Virus record (IMG/VR): IMGVR_UViG_3300010354_000901
Span: 1-20,116 of that record
DNA: 20,116 nucleotides
Source of the DNA: a virus
Strand: one strand, 5' to 3'
Each line of letters begins with the position of its first letter. Positions within the stretch are counted from its first letter, which is position 1. The translations under genes and the position numbers were made by a program. This document shows positions 18,101-20,116 of this stretch, in pieces. Below the pieces are notes generated by a model. The model had not been told where the DNA came from, did no database searches, and saw only the letters and a list, made by a program, of their open reading frames with translations.

Positions 18101-18485
18101 AGTTGGTTATCCAATTTATATCTTTGACACCAAAGTTGGAACAGGATTAACAACAATAGATAATTCCGAAAATAAAACTGTAGGTATATCTACAGTATTT
18201 TTAGATAACATATACCATGTCCATTATATTGATACATTGACCGGAATAATAACATGCAATATTTCAAATCAAACAAACATTATCGGAATTGGTACAACTG
18301 GTACAATATCTAAACCAGTAGGTAAGTTTTCATGGGGCAAAATAAGTGGATTTTCAAGATCTAACCCAATTTCAATTGGAATAAGTAATTATACTGTTTC
18401 TGGTCTATCTACTTATCCGATAGTTCAAAGAAGAGGATATGGATTGCGGAATAATGGTGCTATTAAAAAAGATCTATCAACATAA
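6159..18485 (+). CDS. Giant virion structural protein in the gene 7 position, 4108 aa, YHYH-like domain
   Basis: This single uninterrupted gene fills over 60% of the window. It sits between gp6 and gp8, the slot of T4 gene 7 (1032 aa), so a wedge role joined to an extended fibre or tail-pin-like structure is inferred. The first roughly 240 residues look like a conserved anchor (PEFILDENPKFSEFLKQYYI, later FLQKFYEKLKRTFLPG). The module ending CIRGFSG (C121) has relatives near C359 and R3149. About 1190-1355 is a YHYH-type domain with HSPIIGWAYDGLPIYGPFGY at 1237-1256. Repeats fill much of the rest: (D/N)(G/S)GxxY units (for example 741, 934, 1154, 1417, 2126, 3496, 3866, 3913), 'H-x-F/L-x-(T/N)-G' units (H838, H963, H1655, H1823, H2972) and many GIGT turns. 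It is beta-rich with no membrane segment. It ends 26 bp before gene 8. Confidence 0.85.
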   Translation: MVHSNFESKVKIQEIINNQIPEFILDENPKFSEFLKQYYISQEYQGGTVDIAENISDYIKLDNLTPSVISYSPFLTQGISEYDDTIYVTSTNGFPNSYGLIKIGDEIITYTERLEDRFIGCIRGFSGIESYENNLVFSSSQASSHVSNSSIINLSVLFLQKFYEKLKRTFLPGLEKIDLIETLNVNNFIKNSKSFYQAKGSKESYRILFNALYGIEPSVVDLEYFLFKTSASVYKRRKELLFENLTPDRDPLLLSGLQITKETNSSVFGSVSEVEIFTRNNNIFYKFYIFLGYDNANVENSGEFKITPSSKVVERILSTDHSNVLTVDSTVGFENSGSIYCNGLEIFYTDKSVNQFFGCYTKNSTYINADIEKKSTVHSNDTYYGYESGDKDKKISLRLLGIVNDIKIENDLNYVFSEGDKIYTKSLGKSIQNPQSNKSKYEIFANSLIYNTSSRYELSAFFVNSNLAFALNKIDKSSLKVGDYVEFLERNTEIVEDSLSNVLVTSIDESTGQIEFDSNLNTLNSLKEYDIRRKVRTSSSSIVPLKYSNITSDVTNCYFEDLENFYIASNSLPSYQITKNIFSYNALSLVNYDTTEEKYKSVKFNEIVSFLSGDRVYYSYSNSPISGLSEGEYYITVSSDKTEINLYLTKSFISIDKFIYLGSIPSGTHTFTLLSHKTKDNNIHPQKILKKIELNPDQFYSEKDPVGTETIGILSNGVEIHSYKSTDKINYGPLESVSVINSGENYDVINPPGLEFSYGTAKIQPVVQGSIQKIYVDPQEFNIEKPINLKISGGNGKNAVLSPVTKLKNREVFFDARILEENGGLSITSETITFLTPHNFVNGQKIIYDVNNINNPKIGIGTFQGSNNDTNRYLGNNSVFYAEVINDKTIKIYQSYNDYSAGINTVGFTTVGNYGIHKFKTESKKVLDSIKIINGGEGFTNRKLIVNPSGISTFNNTINFPNHGFSTGELVIYDYQTSTISGLSTSNQYYVLKVNDDSFRVCNAGIAGTDNTNYLRGNYVKFSSTGTGYQYFNYPKITVDVSYILSDGQTIKTINATPVVRGSIIQTYLYEKGSNYGSDIINLEKTPDVKILQGNFAQLNPVISNGKIVNVFISYYGSDYYSTPDIIVESKSGVGAILRAKIENQKLSSVVIIDGGYGYDPDDTAIKVVSSGKNAVFLPQIRSLTLNNCYKYGIQYQNYRDPSYEIFRKTKSNNLQYTVSGYSDLLKNLFNENSNTHSPIIGWAYDGLPIYGPFGYSDPSDTKSQIKLIKSGYSISTNVENRVDTTKFPLGYFVDDYEFTNSGDLDEYNGRFCKTPEYPNGAYVYFATAVLNPENKYVGSFPYFIGKNYRCKLIKTNTDASFNQDFNFSESNLIRNTFPYKSGELNASNDFIPNYLNQISEVKSISSGKIEKVTVIDGGDNYKVGDLLYFDNENTFGYGLDCKVGSIKGKKINTIQSNIKIYENSKFYTSSKNEFYVRFYPNYEIKNNSYINISGLTSSFANLNGTYRSLVNEFSTKLLENIPYGNTGIVTDIYLQDFPNRVSIGSSIKIYGSSYNQYFKVLNYFNDLNVLRVKRTSSAGLSTSNSLVEFLPDVLTFKGNVLDQTDAENIVKYFNPTKSIGVGTFSGSYTNKSFYIGKSLFDASIPTQSIYLPSHTFNTGQKIIFKRPSGLSGIQVVKNPGESPFFLLGGAETETILYAINKSKDYIGIATSREASLSTNGLYFSSQINVGTDSEEYSFETSFNEINCNVTNITSTVSISTYHNLSLEDGVTLNVIPSKNVGIGTTFVNLKYIDNIKSISTNLIKFNPSSVSLQNNRLNLINHNLNTGDKVYYISTSIIGGLSTGSYYTYKVDLNNISLCETYIDSISNPPKFVKFTSVGIGTQELNLIQSRINVTKNNNLVFNLSDSSLSGYNFRIYADKKLTKEIVSVASTDKFSIIGVGTVGVSTNASLTLQYSNDYPDVLYYTLEKNNNLVDLKDEILNSSEIVFNDSIYSGSYNIFNVTDTTFDINLKKIPEDSSYNYSECYDLNYSTTSLSASGPVNEIKIINSGNEYKDLPNYMGSNSKNGSGLYAIPESNQVGKIKEIEIKNTGFEYPSDITLSPAINASKIARINESNTILKVNVIDGGKNYPSAPNLIVIDSESREKIDRGFLKANMSSGGLGNSNIQTVSIESPVNGLPSVPVTIKSVNNSNGILIDRIDSSQAGIITCLLKTPILGFTTDPFVVGDEVFLENIENVSNTGRGFNSENHGYEFFKVIKYTSASNPGKIEIQIPELYGNPGVALTFQINTNATIVKKSNYPVFKVEQDYSTFLIGENISIVTNNNVLETDLIVEKSNKNYLKLFGNYELKENNIIKGSISGYLATISDLKYSDGFFTIGSENIVSMDWEDETGKLSNDLQFIPDNDYYQNLSYTIKSEKTWDEISPIVNSMVHPIGTKNFVDVQISSSTSGIVSTGIVSSSSFDSIQSFISKSRVDTIKNLDFVTDYDVNSNTSRIVKFKNLKLTDYFESRTNRVLQVDDISKEFSSTDDNDQRLDKIILALPKDQTYGRFLIQIKSSNKNLLEDNINQIQFTEIISLKDNDDAYFIEKNTVSNVYGVGPDLNVFGQKIADVTPIVDEVKNYYFIFTPENPYDIDYEIKIFSSKFSTSLKSDSTLDIGSSSSFNNVETVSSNQNKDILSINSSSYRSFISQIHILNKSTLEMNYVEVYGIYDGKNIYYSDYYFDGVRNDNFSYGFIGTVGVSTSNNLIKINYFNNLNNDVVVRSKTICFNESTSGIGTYRFKSTRQNDTSERTVILDSGTKTVSSSSSIFSYDPLLFSSVKSIVKVSIGSTISLHQLMTIHDGVNSLIVEYPLLSIGNNSGIGTFNSSLTQSNLSVLFTPFAEYTGSNISIKYYNEVFYSFLDEVNTPLPLSISPLYENLNIAKYFGLNSKERNRLNFDLKYKDISIFAKSFDPYDQNVLDPSTGIFTINNHFFSTGENLIYKPKSTFIGLGQSAMGIPNNSITDVGISTNKLPSSVYAIKLNNNQFKLALTQTNANSGVGITFTNLGEGNSHTLEMYKKNVKSLITINNLAQYPISYSGIAHSLSGNDGLVGYANTFFTLSGISSIKPTDLLKIDNEFMKVLNVGIGTSNKGPILFFTGDKNIVEVERGFVGTSATSHLDNSRVEVYRGSYNIFENQIYFTHPPRGNIFDLVDNDERNLPRSRASFSGRVFLRKNYSSNVIFDDISSQFTGIAQTFTLKNQGISTVGLGTTSGNGILFINGIYQTPLTQNITNYNFEIIENKSIGISSIVFTGIRDNLDQLTISSSDINQNQLPRGGIIVSLGSTAGLGYAPLVGAKVKGVVNGSGSIINIVSAASTGNSVPFSTVSYNNLTGVLDVFTSYTENLTGVNQVKLVGLAFTCPSSSGIVSYFPSHSNSLNIIGIGTTSFSVQVGKSTLPHSYIGYGTIYTWYEDLNPGSGYRNPVSVAITEVGHTGSAATISAVVGAGGTLSFNIIGGGSGYVNPTISISPPSYQNLPVIGESRLGIGLTTQTGIGLLMNVEVGPSPNNVGIGTTLFEVSSFKITRPGYNFRRGDIFKPIGLVTAKGLSSPINEFKLVVLETYNDNFSSWQFGEMNLMDSIKKFQNGSRLSYPLYYDGELLSFQNNVDDPDSQSIDFDSLLVIFINGVLQEPKISYEFNGGSLVRFLTPPKENDDVDIYFYVGTRDEDSNQVNVNPLLQVGDTVEIYSNNSNLQNTITQNSRTVFDFLSSDLMETNLYSEQGIDEENLKPLYWTKQKEDIIVFDTIHSKSRDSLEPQVYPTARVIKSFSNYDNEIFVDNAQFFNYEEELPTKKINLLIIPSKESIEVGIVTAIVSSSGTIQSLSIVDPGFGYTNSNASIKVSNPYYGITSGIGSTATAQLVISNGSITAASIVNSGFGYTNKYPPQVIVEHPRIEYEEVSDANVVSGFDGVIVGIGTTSGVGTNMALTFKLFTSNENYSDLLVGYPIYIFDTKVGTGLTTIDNSENKTVGISTVFLDNIYHVHYIDTLTGIITCNISNQTNIIGIGTTGTISKPVGKFSWGKISGFSRSNPISIGISNYTVSGLSTYPIVQRRGYGLRNNGAIKKDLST
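8379..17912 (+). repeat. Family of (D/N)(G/S)GxxY beta repeats in the giant protein
   Basis: At least twelve short units of the form hydrophobic-x-hydrophobic-(I/V)-(D/N)-(G/S/P)-G-x-x-(Y/F), usually followed by a Pro some residues later, are spread over the protein. Clear ones start at residues 741, 934, 1154, 1417, 2049, 2090, 2126, 3455, 3496, 3866 and 3913, with a divergent one near 1073. Two or three often sit 30-50 residues apart, suggesting tandem beta modules. The same unit occurs in gp8 at 275-280. Confidence 0.6.
9726..10224 (+). other. YHYH-like domain within the giant protein
   Basis: Residues about 1190-1355 resemble YHYH domains found in secreted and phage structural proteins. 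The core HSPIIGWAYDGLPIYGPFGY (1237-1256) is very close to the usual family signature. The later DLDEYNGRF and EYPNGAYVYFAT follow in the expected order. The eponymous Tyr-His-Tyr-His is replaced by Tyr-Val-Tyr-Phe, so any metal-binding role of those histidines is probably lost. Boundaries are approximate. Confidence 0.7.
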
Positions 18486-18493
18486 TATAAATA
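18486..18493 (+). promoter_or_regulatory. T4-like late promoter core upstream of gene 8
   Basis: A perfect TATAAATA begins on the base after the giant gene's TAA stop and ends 18 nt before the gene 8 ATG at 18512. This is the exact T4 late consensus, placed in the only real gap (26 bp) of the wedge operon, so gene 8 can be transcribed independently of the 12-kb gene before it. Confidence 0.65.
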
Positions 18494-18511
18494 ATAAAAA
18501 AACATCTTAAC

Positions 18512-20095
18512 ATGCCGGCTTTTGTTACAGATCAATTTAGAATTTTAAATACTAATAATTTTGTCAATTCTATAGATACTGGAACTGATAATTACTACGT
18601 ATTTGTTGGTTTAACAAATCCTTCTTCTCCAGGATTTGGTAGAAATGTAAATTGGGATAGACCTGATATAGTAGACGCTAATCTTGCAACTTTACCAAAT
18701 CCAACTGATAATTATGATTATATTCCACATTATGGCGATACAATGATATTTGGGAAAAAAATTACTTCCCAAAGTATTAAAAGATGTGTAAGAAAAATTG
18801 AATGGTCACAGGGTATAAAATATGACATGTATAGGCACGATTATAGTGTCACAAACCCATCTGCAATTACAAATAGATCAAGATTATATGATTCGAACTA
18901 TTATGTAATTAATAGTCAATATCAAGTTTATGTATGCATATCTAACGGTTCCAGTGGAATTAATACATTAGGAAATCAATCTCAAGATGAACCTCTTTTC
19001 ACAGATTTGGAACCTTCAAAAGCTGGAACTAGTGGAGATGAATATATTTGGAAATATCTGTTTACTGTTTCCCCAACAGACATAATTAAATTTGATTCTA
19101 CTGAATATATACCATTACCAAATAATTGGGATTCTTCTTCTTTATCTCAAATAAAGTCAGTCAGAGAAAACGGAAATTCGGACATTAACAATAATCAAAT
19201 TAAATTTGTTTATATTGATAGTCCTGGAGGTAGTTATTCTAGTGGTGAAGTAAATATTTTAGGAGATGGTAGTGGAGCAAGAGTTTTTGTTGAGGCAAAT
19301 GAAGATGGTCAAATAGTAAAAACCACAGTAACTTCTGGTGGAAGTGGTTATACTTATGGTATAGTTGATCTTGGACCTCTACAAACCAGTGATACTATTC
19401 CATTTCCAGCAAAACTTATACCCATTATACCACCATCGAAAGGTCATGGATATGACATTTATAGGGAGTTAGGAGCAGATAAAGTTTTAATATACACTAG
19501 ATTTGACGATTCATCAAAAGATTTTCCAATTGATACTAAATTTGCGGAAATAGGAATATTAAAAAATCCAAAAAAATATTCTTCTGAAGAATATTTCACT
19601 TCAGATAGATTTTCTGCTTTAAGTTCATTAAAAGTTAACATAAGTGGTTCAATTCTTCCTACTATTGGAGAAAAAATAGAACAAACCTTATCCAATGGAC
19701 AAAAAGCTTTTGGATACGTATCATCATATGATAAAGATACTCAGGTTTTGAAATATTTTAAAGATAGGTCTTTATATTATAATTCTTCCACTTATGATCA
19801 AACTGATTATGTTGGAATTTCTTCATTGGGAAAATCTACTAATGTTTTTAGTTCTTCTGGTGGTCCTATTGTAGGAAAAACTAGTGGATTCACATGTTCT
19901 ATAAATTCTTCCTTTAATAGTTCTACAGTAACAGTTCAAAATAAAGTAATTAATTTAGATGTTGTCTTTACTGGAGGCATGGCTAATCCAGAAATAAATA
20001 AAACATCTGGAGATATTATCTATATTGATAATAGACCTTTAGTACAGAGAAACTCTAGACAAAAAGAAGATATTAAAATTATTCTAGAATTTTAA
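18512..20095 (+). CDS. gp8: Baseplate wedge protein gp8, extended form, 527 aa
   Basis: T4 gp8 is a dimeric wedge protein that binds gp7 and gp6. The N terminus here (VTDQFRILNTNNFVNSI, then YYVFVGLTNP) matches the T4 layout 'VTSKFRTEKMLNFYNSI ... FITFGRSEPW'. YRHDYS (about 107-112) followed by YYVINSQYQVYVCISN, and DEYIWKYLFTVSPTDIIKF, are also family-typical. The C terminus IYIDNRPLVQRNSRQKEDIK and the last few residues match T4 'IYMENRPP...TEEINILFTF'. T4 gp8 is 334 aa, so about 190 residues are extra. They lie mainly between about 225 and 480 and include SPGGSY (237-242) and SGGSGY (275-280), repeat units like those of the giant neighbour. A TATAAATA promoter precedes it. Confidence 0.9.
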   Translation: MPAFVTDQFRILNTNNFVNSIDTGTDNYYVFVGLTNPSSPGFGRNVNWDRPDIVDANLATLPNPTDNYDYIPHYGDTMIFGKKITSQSIKRCVRKIEWSQGIKYDMYRHDYSVTNPSAITNRSRLYDSNYYVINSQYQVYVCISNGSSGINTLGNQSQDEPLFTDLEPSKAGTSGDEYIWKYLFTVSPTDIIKFDSTEYIPLPNNWDSSSLSQIKSVRENGNSDINNNQIKFVYIDSPGGSYSSGEVNILGDGSGARVFVEANEDGQIVKTTVTSGGSGYTYGIVDLGPLQTSDTIPFPAKLIPIIPPSKGHGYDIYRELGADKVLIYTRFDDSSKDFPIDTKFAEIGILKNPKKYSSEEYFTSDRFSALSSLKVNISGSILPTIGEKIEQTLSNGQKAFGYVSSYDKDTQVLKYFKDRSLYYNSSTYDQTDYVGISSLGKSTNVFSSSGGPIVGKTSGFTCSINSSFNSSTVTVQNKVINLDVVFTGGMANPEINKTSGDIIYIDNRPLVQRNSRQKEDIKIILEF

Positions 20096-20098
20096 AAA

Positions 20099-20116
20099 AT
20101 GGCACAAAAAACTAAT
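20099..20116 (+). CDS. Start of the next late gene (partial)
   Basis: An ATG at 20099, 3 bp after the gp8 stop, opens MAQKTN before the window ends. The tight spacing continues the operon pattern seen upstream. In T4 the next genes encode gp9 and gp10, and cyanophages have various fibre or wedge proteins here. Six residues cannot identify it. Confidence 0.5.

Noticed and set aside
6159-18485. Giant gene as a fusion artefact of missing stop codons or a frameshift error
   Set aside because: Amino acid composition, repeat families and codon use stay consistent across the whole frame, and both ends join their neighbours with normal operon spacing.
19993-20000. AATAAATA inside gene 8 as promoter of the next gene
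   Set aside because: It lies within coding sequence about 99 bp before the next ATG in a Lys/Asn-rich stretch, so chance is the simpler explanation.

Overview
The window looks like a piece of a T4-like myovirus of marine picocyanobacteria (cyanomyovirus). The evidence is a run of T4-type baseplate wedge genes (gp25, gp6, a giant protein in the gene 7 slot, gp8), a phage-borne speD, a GT-A glycosyltransferase, several very small genes of a type common in cyanophages, and copies of the T4-like late promoter core (TATAAATA type). From about position 930 onward the DNA is strongly AT-rich (sampled lines 23-35% G+C), which suits a Prochlorococcus-type phage best. A Synechococcus phage or a related marine myovirus cannot be excluded. 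No tRNA, rRNA, CRISPR array, IS element or integrase was seen.

Region 1 (1 to about 785) has a different composition: 63-68% G+C in sampled lines near the start, falling to 42-47% by 600-785. It holds the end of one gene, a 54-aa gene and a 128-aa double CxxCxGxG zinc-finger gene. Strong GC-rich hairpins follow the last two. The two complete genes are preceded by the same promoter/leader pattern at identical spacing. Region 2 (785 to 1031) has no gene. It contains a hairpin, a very GC-rich stretch with GGCGCGCC, and then an abrupt change to AT-rich DNA. The change may be real mosaicism or an assembly join.

Region 3 (1032 to 3813) is a compact block of accessory genes on the + strand: a 57-aa AbrB-like peptide, two related 'YHIY' mini-proteins flanking a glycosyltransferase, a 51-aa basic peptide, a 196-aa conserved unknown, speD and an 83-aa unknown. 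Starts and stops often overlap or nearly touch. A consensus sigma70 promoter (TTGACA-17-TATGAT) precedes the glycosyltransferase. A hairpin that overlaps the ribosome binding site precedes the 83-aa gene.

Region 4 (3815 to 20116) is the late structural operon. A late promoter precedes gene 25. Genes 25, 6 and the 4108-aa giant gene are each separated by 1 bp. A perfect TATAAATA lies directly after the giant gene's stop and precedes gene 8, and the next gene begins at 20099. In T4, gp6, gp7, gp8 and gp25 build the baseplate wedge, and here the giant protein sits where gp7 would be. It carries a YHYH-like domain and several families of degenerate beta-type repeats. One of these repeat families also appears in an insertion that makes gp8 much longer than T4 gp8, so the two neighbouring proteins appear to share modules.
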